A stretch of 64,000 nucleotides of DNA from Acinetobacter sp. NIPH 2699 (GTDB lineage Bacteria; Pseudomonadota; Gammaproteobacteria; Pseudomonadales; Moraxellaceae): contig NZ_JAKZGL010000008.1 in assembly GCF_022549355.1 (NCBI RefSeq), forward strand, positions 85,162-149,161. Reading direction: 5' to 3'. A program made the position numbers and the translations under genes. Numbering within the stretch: position 1 is the first letter of the stretch; every line of letters starts with the position of its first letter. The notes beneath the pieces were generated by a model. The model worked only from the letters and a program-made list of their open reading frames with translations. It made no database searches and was not told where the DNA came from. This document shows positions 57,878 to 64,000 of this stretch, one piece after another.

Positions 57878-58181
57878 ACTCTACCTGCTACCAGAAAACC
57901 GAACCAAGTATAAGATGGGTGATAGAAAGAATTGTTGTAAAACTGAGTAATCACAATGGTTTTTAATGACAATGCATATAAGGGAAAGTGATATGCTTAA
58001 GCAATAATGATAATGTTTTAACTGTTTTTTGTATAAATGCAAACTGCTTAACACTTGTTAAGTATGGGAGAAATAAAATGGAAGTTTCAGACCTAAATAA
58101 GTCATTATTTTTTAAATTTACTTCACAATAAAATTAAGTGGTTAATATAGCTAATGAATATTAAAAAAATTAAAAAATTGG
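57878..58181. other. Spacer upstream of the ArsR-type gene
   Basis: About 300 bases, AT-rich, no supportable ORF. It must hold the arsR-sulP promoter and operator; an imperfect dyad could lie near 57890-57990, but nothing decisive is seen. The small RNA candidate starts just beyond. Confidence 0.4.
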
Positions 58182-58209
58182 TTGTACTTTGAATAAAAGT
58201 GTATAGAAT
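58182..58209 (+). promoter_or_regulatory. Promoter of the candidate small RNA
   Basis: TTGTAC at 58182-58187 and TAGAAT at 58204-58209 are 16 bases apart, predicting a start near 58216. No coding region follows. Confidence 0.55.
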
Positions 58210-58215
58210 TGGGCT

Positions 58216-58347
58216 TAGGACAGAATAATCTGTCTGCATAAGAAGGAACGGAAGTGTGAAAACACAACCGCCAGAGGGTAATAATACTTATTTAGACGCA
58301 AGCGTGAGCTAGAAAAAAAATTATAAATCACGCTTTATTTTTTATTT
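58216..58347 (+). ncRNA. Candidate structured small RNA
   Basis: Downstream of a promoter-like sequence lies a non-coding stretch with three compact hairpins. GACAGA (58219-58224) pairs with TCTGTC (58229-58234). CGG (58249-58251) and GTGT (58254-58257) pair with ACAC (58262-58265) and CCG (58268-58270) through a symmetric AA/AA internal loop, capped by a GAAA tetraloop. AAGCGTGA (58300-58307) pairs with TCACGCTT (58328-58335), followed by a T-rich tract like a terminator. The region is markedly less AT-rich than the flanks. GGA motifs in AGGACA and AAGGAACGGAAG might attract CsrA. I recognise no known RNA family. Confidence 0.6.
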
Positions 58348-58485
58348 AACTCATTCATTACTTTATATACACCTATCCCTTTATGCCTAAGGGATTAAAC
58401 CATTCGATCTCTTTCATCATTATTTATACCCTCTTTGTATTTCTCCCATTGGGAGAAACAAGAGGAGTTTATGAAAGAAGTCTAT

Positions 58486-59052
58486 TTATGCAAGTGTTTG
58501 TTCAAAACTAATGAGGTGTTCAACACGCTTCCAATACTCGTTCATTTCAACAGAGTCTTTATCCACATGTGCTTGGATCGTCATACCGTCTAAGATACTG
58601 ACAATTAACGTTGCAAGGTGGATTGGCGTAGGAATACCTAAATTTGCAAGTAAATCTTGAACTAAGGCAGTTAACCAAATTTTATATTGGGTTGCAGGTT
58701 CTAAAGTTGAAGGGTAAATCTTGATAACTTCTTCAAGTGCCTTTTGAAACATACATCCATTAAAATCTTCAGCGTTAAACCACACAGCATACCATTCAAA
58801 AATTCTTTTGAGCTGACCCAGATGGTCTGTAGGATCGCACTCATTTAAAGCGATGTTGAGCGAAGCTTGTAGATTCTGGTTGCGTTGAATGAGACATTCT
58901 TGAATCAGTTTTTCCTTGGATGGAAAATATTTATAGAAAGTCATTTTCGCAACGTTTGACTCACTGATAATTCGATCAACCCCAACCGAGTTATAGCTAT
59001 GCGAGTTGAAAAGTCGTAATGCTGTGCTAATAATATCTTCTTTTTTTGACAT
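58486..59052 (-). CDS. TetR-family transcriptional regulator
   Basis: 188 residues. HTH at about 5-50 (KEDIISTALRLFNSHSYNSVGVDRIISESNVAKMTFYKYF) is the TetR signature, and the rest is a helical ligand-binding domain with FNGCMFQKALEE. It has a perfect 16-base palindrome 17 bases upstream of the start, likely its own operator. The gene it controls besides itself is not evident; the lipoprotein and hydrolase genes lie upstream on the same strand across a 400-base gap. Confidence 0.9.
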   Translation of the reverse strand: MSKKEDIISTALRLFNSHSYNSVGVDRIISESNVAKMTFYKYFPSKEKLIQECLIQRNQNLQASLNIALNECDPTDHLGQLKRIFEWYAVWFNAEDFNGCMFQKALEEVIKIYPSTLEPATQYKIWLTALVQDLLANLGIPTPIHLATLIVSILDGMTIQAHVDKDSVEMNEYWKRVEHLISFEQTLA

Positions 59053-59068
59053 ATAACGCCTCGAGTTT

Positions 59069-59084
59069 GCTCTTGGTCAAGAGC
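59069..59084. promoter_or_regulatory. Palindromic candidate operator of the TetR regulator
   Basis: GCTCTTGGTCAAGAGC: GCTCTTG and its exact reverse complement CAAGAGC separated by GT, 17 bases upstream of the start. The size and symmetry fit a TetR dimer site. Confidence 0.6.
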
Positions 59085-59453
59085 ATTTTTTGCATTTCAT
59101 TATGCAATTTTGGCAAATATTTTACATGGTATTTGAGAAATATCATAGGGGTAAATGGCAATATTTATTTAATTGATTTTTAAATAAGTCGCTCATATGG
59201 TCAGTTAAAACGAGCAGTATAAATTTATATTACTGATATAACTTGGTTATAAAATATGTGTGGTTATTAATAGATATAAAATGGTTTTGGAATAGACATC
59301 ATTTGAATCATCCTGTTGTTTTGGCATTATAGGATTTGATGCGTTTATATGGTTTTAAAAATGATAATCATTTTCATATTTGCCTTAGGGGATTTAATGG
59401 ATGAAATGGCCAGTTATCAATAGATAATAACTGGCCAAAATCTAGTGAAGCAT
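59085..59453. other. Intergenic region with an orphan Fur-like site
   Basis: AT-rich 369-base gap. Besides the Fur-like site at 59357-59375 it holds a perfect ten-base-pair hairpin, GGCCAGTTAT with ATAACTGGCC near 59409-59436, probably the terminator of the lipoprotein gene, with a weak T tail. No gene seen. Confidence 0.5.
59357..59375. promoter_or_regulatory. Fur-like box without an obvious target
   Basis: AAAAATGATAATCATTTTC matches the 19-base Fur consensus at 16 positions, with a perfect ATGATAATCAT core. It lies 305 bases upstream of the tetR start and about 80 bases from the end of the lipoprotein gene. Any iron-regulated transcript from here is unknown. Confidence 0.65.
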
Positions 59454-59963
59454 TTATTGGGGTTGCTGTTTGGGTAGACTTGCAATTAATTGAGTAAAGT
59501 TTTGGAACAGTGTGGATGATTGGGTTGGTGTATACACTGATCGTTGAATCACGCCTTTATCCGTTTCAATTGATAACGCAACATTTTTTGCATTTCTCAA
59601 TTCATACAGAAATAAACTTGGCAAAACAAAGGTATTGGATGAGCGCTTAGGAATAAGTTTGTTTATATATTTCTGCTGAGTTTTCTCAGTCGGAAGGTAG
59701 TTAAATGACTTTCCATCAACCAAGAACGTGATACCTGTTATATCGTAATATTGGTAAGTACTGGTCAAGGCAACATCAACTTTTAGTTGATCTTTTTGCT
59801 GTTTATCCCATTCAACCACTACATTTGGACAAATTTCATTGGTCTTACAATGTAATGAACCTGCCGTAGCAAGATGATCAATCGTTGTCGTTGGTGGCGT
59901 TTGCAAACTTGTACAACCACTTGCTATTACAGCAATACTAAGTAAACACAGTACTTTTTTCAT
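59454..59963 (-). CDS. Lipoprotein, unknown function
   Basis: 169 residues with lipobox IASGC (Cys17), then a Thr/Pro linker and a beta-rich domain with two Cys residues near 39 and 45. Lies 35 bases downstream of the choloylglycine-hydrolase-like gene on the same strand, so probably in one operon. Likely anchored in the outer membrane or periplasm. No family recognised. Confidence 0.7.
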   Translation of the reverse strand: MKKVLCLLSIAVIASGCTSLQTPPTTTIDHLATAGSLHCKTNEICPNVVVEWDKQQKDQLKVDVALTSTYQYYDITGITFLVDGKSFNYLPTEKTQQKYINKLIPKRSSNTFVLPSLFLYELRNAKNVALSIETDKGVIQRSVYTPTQSSTLFQNFTQLIASLPKQQPQ

Positions 59964-59998
59964 ATTTAACTTCTCTAGTTTATTCTACGTCTAGACGT

Positions 59999-61054
59999 TT
60001 ATTGATGTGATGCTGGACCAAGAAATTCAAATGGTTTCGCTATTTTGAACTGATTGGTTGCATCACCAGCAAAGGTATTTTGTTGGTCTTTTCCAAGATC
60101 AAGCTTGCGTGTCATACCATCTTTAAAATTGATTTTCTTTAAATCAATCCAAAAAACATTCGGGGATACTGCTGATTCAAAGAAATAAAGTTGTTGTTTG
60201 TGATCAGCGACTGTTCTCCAGCGTGTTGATGAGATATTGGGCTCTTCAGCTGTATTTAAACCAAATGGTACGGATGCATTGCGAATAACGCTAAATACTG
60301 AAGCAACGGCTTCTTTCAAGTTATCATTTTTGGGAATGGCATTGATGTAAAAAGATGCCCGTGCAAATCGGTCAGCAGCTCTATTGGTTCCGGGTAACAT
60401 GACTGTGCCACCAACTTGTTGCCAATAGGTATTGAGTGCAAGCTGTTGATCAAAGGTTGGGGAATTGGTCATCACTTGGTATTTCTTATCGTGGTGAATG
60501 ACTTGCTTACCGTTTATATATTCAATAATGGCACTATCGCCAGTTTTATCTGAAATTGATAAATGTAAAGTGGCTAATCGTTGTTCACCTGGAACACTGT
60601 CGGTAATAAGGTCAAATGGTTCTTTTGCTAAAGCATTTACGGCCTCAGAAACAGTTGCAAAATTGTCGAGTACATATTGCGCCCAAGCAGAAATACTGAG
60701 CTGGGGTTTATTGGATTTCCTTGTATCTGGATATTGAGATTCAACCAGCCATAATACATTTGCAACCAGCCCAGCCTCATTCATTCCATCCGTCGTAGAG
60801 ATATCATAACCAGTCGCAATCACACTTCCATATTTTGCTTTCCATTTGAGTGATTTTGGGCCTGCGTTACTGTCTCGATCTGCACCACTTGGCATGATCC
60901 ATAGATTGGTACCAACATCAACTTTCCAGTCCATAGAGCGGGCGGTAATGATATGGTTGTCATTGCCTAAATAGACTGCTCTGGTACAGGCTTGAACCGT
61001 TTGTAAAAATATAGAAGAAGCGATAAATGAACAAAATAATGTTTTTTTAAACAC
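59999..61054 (-). CDS. Secreted choloylglycine-hydrolase-like (linear amide C-N) hydrolase
   Basis: 351 residues. Signal peptide MFKKTLFCSFIASSIFLQTVQA ends just before Cys23, which becomes the N-terminal nucleophile of an Ntn hydrolase, as in bile salt hydrolase and penicillin V acylase. TARSMDWK after the start, and NEAGLVANVLWL and TNSPTFDQQL are family stretches. In Gram-negative relatives the enzyme cleaves N-acyl-homoserine lactones or penicillin V; substrate here unknown. Exported to the periplasm. Followed by the lipoprotein gene. Confidence 0.88.
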   Translation of the reverse strand: MFKKTLFCSFIASSIFLQTVQACTRAVYLGNDNHIITARSMDWKVDVGTNLWIMPSGADRDSNAGPKSLKWKAKYGSVIATGYDISTTDGMNEAGLVANVLWLVESQYPDTRKSNKPQLSISAWAQYVLDNFATVSEAVNALAKEPFDLITDSVPGEQRLATLHLSISDKTGDSAIIEYINGKQVIHHDKKYQVMTNSPTFDQQLALNTYWQQVGGTVMLPGTNRAADRFARASFYINAIPKNDNLKEAVASVFSVIRNASVPFGLNTAEEPNISSTRWRTVADHKQQLYFFESAVSPNVFWIDLKKINFKDGMTRKLDLGKDQQNTFAGDATNQFKIAKPFEFLGPASHQ

Positions 61055-61283
61055 GTTTGTGCTCCATTCTGAGTCAAAAAGTTATTTAGAAGGAATATAT
61101 GTTTTTAAATTATTAATAAATAGTTTATAAATTTTTTATTGGTATTCAATCATTAAAATGTAATTAGCATAAAAATAATCAGTTTGATATTTCCAAGTAT
61201 AATTAAACAACTGTAGTGAAAAGATTAATTCAATATATTTCACATATAGCGCTTAATTAACTTGGAGGTATCAGTAAAAAGGA
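61055..61283. other. Spacer upstream of the choloylglycine-hydrolase-like gene
   Basis: AT-rich spacer of 229 bases without a gene; it should contain the promoter of the hydrolase-lipoprotein unit. Confidence 0.35.
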
Positions 61284-62444
61284 TTAGTTCGGTGGTAATA
61301 ACATCACAATCGCATTATTTAGAAGTAGAGCAATATCGTCTAAAGTTTCAGGTGAATTGAATTGCTCATTGAACATTAAGCTTTCTCCGTCGGCTATTTG
61401 TTTTAGATGGTGTTCAAACGTTTTGGAAATGCATACATTCTCACCATTTGCCCAAAAGTCGAGGGATTCACCTTGTTGTCTATAAAGTAGTCTCGATGCT
61501 GGCTCAAGGATCAACTGGAATCCTGTGCCAATGATTTCAGTCAAATCATCCGCTTCAATTTCCTCTGGTTCTGGAATATTGTTCGGATAGTTAGATTCAC
61601 TCATATAAGACATGATCGCAGCATCGAACTCAGGTGCTTGAGTGAGATAGTCGAGTAGTTGAGTTTTTAAGTATGAAAATTCAATATCGTTAATTTCGCC
61701 CACTGCTGCACTCTGTTGGCGCTTAATATCAAGTAAAGGTTTTTTGAGTATCTCATTTTCAGCAAATTTATCACTGACTTGATCAATCATCTCTGAGAGA
61801 TTTGGCATGCGAAAACCGAAAGAGAAGGTTAAACAATCATCTTCAGCGACACCGTAATGTGCAAGACCTGGGGGTACATACAATAAATCACCTGGGGCAA
61901 GCACTTCATCAAAGTGAATATCGATTTCTGCTAATAGTTTTAACGGCTGATCTGCAACAAATGCTGTCGACTCATCACACATTTGACCGAGTTGCCAGCG
62001 ACGATGACCATGACCTTGTACCAAGAAAACATCATAAAAATCGAAATGTTTGCCGACAGAACCACCTTGAGGTGCATAGGACACCATGATGTCATCACGA
62101 CGCCATTGAGGAATAAAAGGAAATTTTTTCCAAAGTTCGGCAATATCAAATGAGTAATGATCAACTGCTTGAACTAATAGTGTCCATAGATTCGGTAATT
62201 TTTGGAAATCACCTTTAGTGAGCGGAGAGGACTTTACATGCCATTCATTTGGATTTTTATTTTTTTGACGAATCAAGCGAGCAGTGACATCTTCTTCTAA
62301 AGCAAGTTCTTTGACATCATCTGGTTCTAATAGACCTATAATTTCGGGCATTGCATTGCGTACCAGCAAAGGTTTTTTTTGCCAATATTCAGTTAGAAAC
62401 CGTTCTGCGGTGATACCGCCTAATACCGTTAAAGATTGAGACAT
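61284..62444 (-). CDS. roxA: Ribosomal oxygenase RoxA (YcfD), L16 arginine hydroxylase
   Basis: 386 residues from the ATG at codon 35 of the longest frame (MSQSLTVLGGIT), close to the E. coli length of 373. It is a JmjC cupin Fe(II)/2-oxoglutarate oxygenase: the metal-binding set starts GKHFDFYDVFLVQ (HxD) and ends PPGLAHYGV (second His). E. coli YcfD hydroxylates an arginine of ribosomal protein L16. N-terminal FLTEYWQKKPLLVRNA is the cupin-4 signature. Divergent from dnaX. Confidence 0.92.
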   Translation of the reverse strand: MSQSLTVLGGITAERFLTEYWQKKPLLVRNAMPEIIGLLEPDDVKELALEEDVTARLIRQKNKNPNEWHVKSSPLTKGDFQKLPNLWTLLVQAVDHYSFDIAELWKKFPFIPQWRRDDIMVSYAPQGGSVGKHFDFYDVFLVQGHGHRRWQLGQMCDESTAFVADQPLKLLAEIDIHFDEVLAPGDLLYVPPGLAHYGVAEDDCLTFSFGFRMPNLSEMIDQVSDKFAENEILKKPLLDIKRQQSAAVGEINDIEFSYLKTQLLDYLTQAPEFDAAIMSYMSESNYPNNIPEPEEIEADDLTEIIGTGFQLILEPASRLLYRQQGESLDFWANGENVCISKTFEHHLKQIADGESLMFNEQFNSPETLDDIALLLNNAIVMLLPPN

Positions 62445-62661
62445 GAAGAAATAAGCCAAAGCGATGTAAAATTGGTGCGTATTGTTACTTGAGTTGAGAG
62501 CAGGCGCAAGTCTTGCGTAAATGTGTTGTTCCCGCCATGAGCACAATGCATGATTTCGACTCTAAAACATATAGAATGTATTTAATCTTGATCAATTGGA
62601 TGCGTATTCGTTCACAGCCTTTCAAAAAAACAGTATTCTAAAGCGGCAATAAGGAGCATAC

Positions 62662-64000
62662 ATGTATCAAGTACTGGCAAGAAAATACCGTCCACGTAAT
62701 TTCAATGAGTTAGTGGGGCAAAACCATGTTTCTCGTGCTTTAACGAGCGCATTAGAACGTGGGCGTTTGCATCATGCCTACTTATTTACGGGGACGCGTG
62801 GGGTCGGGAAGACGACAATTGCCCGTATTTTAGCCAAGTGTTTGAATTGTGAGACGGGTGTAACCTCAACGCCATGTGAGGTTTGCGCAACCTGTAAAGC
62901 TGTCAATGAAGGTCGTTTTATTGATTTAATTGAAATTGATGCGGCATCTCGGACCAAAGTTGAAGACACTCGTGAACTTCTTGACAATGTTCCTTATGCA
63001 CCGACTCAAGGACGGTTTAAGGTTTATCTGATCGATGAAGTACATATGCTTTCAACGCATTCATTTAATGCGCTGTTAAAAACATTAGAAGAACCACCTG
63101 AGCATGTAAAGTTTTTATTTGCGACAACGGATCCTCAGAAGTTACCAATTACCGTGATTTCCCGTTGTTTGCAGTTCACCTTGCGTCCTTTGGCTGTTGA
63201 TGAAATTACTTCACATCTTACTGATATCTTGAATAAAGAGCATATTGACGCCGATCAAGATGCCATTTGGCAAATTGCTGAATCTGCCCAAGGTTCGGTG
63301 CGTGATGCGCTTTCCTTAACGGATCAAGCGATTGCGTATGGTCAGGGGGCGGTTCATCATCAAGATGTCAAAGATATGCTTGGTTTGATTGACCGTACTA
63401 TTATTTATGATTTGATTTTAGCGATTTATCAAAACCAACAAGCCCGAGTCAGTCAATTGCTTTTGCAATTTAGGCAGCAAGCTTTGGATGTGTCTTTGGT
63501 GTTAGATCAATTGGTCTCGACATTACATGAATTGGCTTTGTTGCAATATTTACCAGATCTTGCTTTAAAATATAGCGAAGAAATTAATCAGAAAATTCTG
63601 CAACTGTCAAAGCTGCTTTCAGCTCAAGATTTACAACTTTATTATCAAATCGCATGTAAAGGGCGTGCTGATCTACAACTTGCTGTAACCCAAGAGCAAG
63701 GCTTTGAAATGTGCGTATTACGTTTGCTCGCATTTAGGCCCTTATCCGTGGGGCAGATTACTGTCGGTGAGACAAGTTCTCACAATATTGATCAAGCTCA
63801 AAAAGATGTGGTTTCGATTGAAACAATCGCATCTGATGTTCAGCAATTGGAACAACGTACTGAAGTTGAAGAGCAACTTGTAGTTCAGCAAGAAGTGTTT
63901 AGCGTTGAACCTGAACCTGAACCTGAACCTGAACCTGAACCTGAACCTGAACCTGAACCTGAACCTGAACCTGAACCTGAACCTGAACCTGAACCTGAAC
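62662..64000 (+). CDS. dnaX: DNA polymerase III subunits tau/gamma (partial, runs off the window)
   Basis: 446 codons are visible from ATG 62662, preceded by AAGGAG at 62651-62656. It is the clamp-loader ATPase: Walker A GTRGVGKTT near 46, zinc cluster with CLNC and CEVCATC, Walker B region LIDEVHML, and sensor 1 stretch FLFATTDPQKLPITVISRC. Domain III follows to about residue 370. From 63907 it becomes a pure GAACCT repeat giving alternating Glu-Pro, still open at the window end. The C-terminal tau part is beyond it. No E. coli-like A6G slippery site is seen before the repeat. Confidence 0.95.
   Translation, partial: MYQVLARKYRPRNFNELVGQNHVSRALTSALERGRLHHAYLFTGTRGVGKTTIARILAKCLNCETGVTSTPCEVCATCKAVNEGRFIDLIEIDAASRTKVEDTRELLDNVPYAPTQGRFKVYLIDEVHMLSTHSFNALLKTLEEPPEHVKFLFATTDPQKLPITVISRCLQFTLRPLAVDEITSHLTDILNKEHIDADQDAIWQIAESAQGSVRDALSLTDQAIAYGQGAVHHQDVKDMLGLIDRTIIYDLILAIYQNQQARVSQLLLQFRQQALDVSLVLDQLVSTLHELALLQYLPDLALKYSEEINQKILQLSKLLSAQDLQLYYQIACKGRADLQLAVTQEQGFEMCVLRLLAFRPLSVGQITVGETSSHNIDQAQKDVVSIETIASDVQQLEQRTEVEEQLVVQQEVFSVEPEPEPEPEPEPEPEPEPEPEPEPEPEPEPE
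63907..64000 (+). repeat. Hexanucleotide (GAACCT) tandem repeat inside dnaX
   Basis: At least 15 uninterrupted copies of GAACCT, cut by the window end. It encodes (Glu-Pro)n in the linker between clamp-loader domains. A six-base unit keeps the frame when copies are gained or lost. Perfect identity of all copies indicates recent expansion or active slippage. Confidence 0.95.

Noticed and set aside
63781..63810. A5G run in dnaX as a frameshift site
   Set aside because: The run is too short and in the wrong phase for the E. coli-type A6G slippery heptamer.
63907..64000. CRISPR-like or VNTR array outside genes
   Set aside because: The hexamer repeat is in frame within dnaX, has no spacers, and no cas genes are present.

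Overview
The window is chromosomal DNA from an AT-rich gammaproteobacterium, almost certainly Acinetobacter (Moraxellaceae). The main reasons are the TyrA-AroA fusion directly downstream of pheA, a PutA without the N-terminal DNA-binding domain facing a divergent Lrp-type regulator, and the low G+C with T-rich intrinsic terminators between most genes. No ribosomal RNA, prophage, complete insertion sequence or CRISPR array was seen.

Layout. 0-1.7 kb: an orphan immunity-like gene and a small membrane protein gene, probably the edge of an accessory island. 1.7-11.3 kb: ybiB-like gene, acyl-CoA dehydrogenase, Fur-boxed secreted esterase, aromatic amino acid genes pheA and tyrA-aroA, Lrp regulator, yebC, PlsC-like acyltransferase, and a CAU tRNA probably decoding AUA. 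11.6-18.9 kb: small secreted genes and a complete chaperone-usher pilus operon (pilin, chaperone, usher, tip adhesin) with a lipoprotein gene behind a terminator. 19.3-24.3 kb: small unknowns, bioB, queG, nnrDE, ruvC. 24.8-27.4 kb: initiator tRNA, then three cold-shock genes in a locally duplicated array that includes one intact and one decayed copy of a small unknown ORF. 27.5-35.4 kb: envelope proteins, metK, tkt, osmC-like and baeRF-like genes. 35.7-39.2 kb: yceI, a topAI-yjhQ-like toxin-antitoxin pair, an LRAT-fold protein and a DUF2233 protein. 39.4-47.6 kb: trmA, the proline module (putA, Lrp-type regulator, putP) and gcvH. 47.7-57.9 kb: AraC regulator, MaoC-ABC exporter pair, MscS channel, sstT, and a SulP transporter with a BigR-like repressor. 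58-62.5 kb: a candidate small RNA, TetR regulator, lipoprotein, choloylglycine-hydrolase-like enzyme and roxA. The window ends inside dnaX, in a pure GAACCT repeat.

Most of the window is conserved core metabolism and maintenance. The accessory or rapidly changing parts are the first 1.7 kb, the pilus locus, the cold-shock array, the yjhX/yjhQ locus, the unknown gene at 33.2 kb and the dnaX repeat. The best candidates for something undescribed are the putative small RNA at 58.2 kb (own promoter, compact hairpins, terminator), the duplicated small ORF/cold-shock module, the toxin-antitoxin pair, and the glutamate-proline repeat in dnaX.
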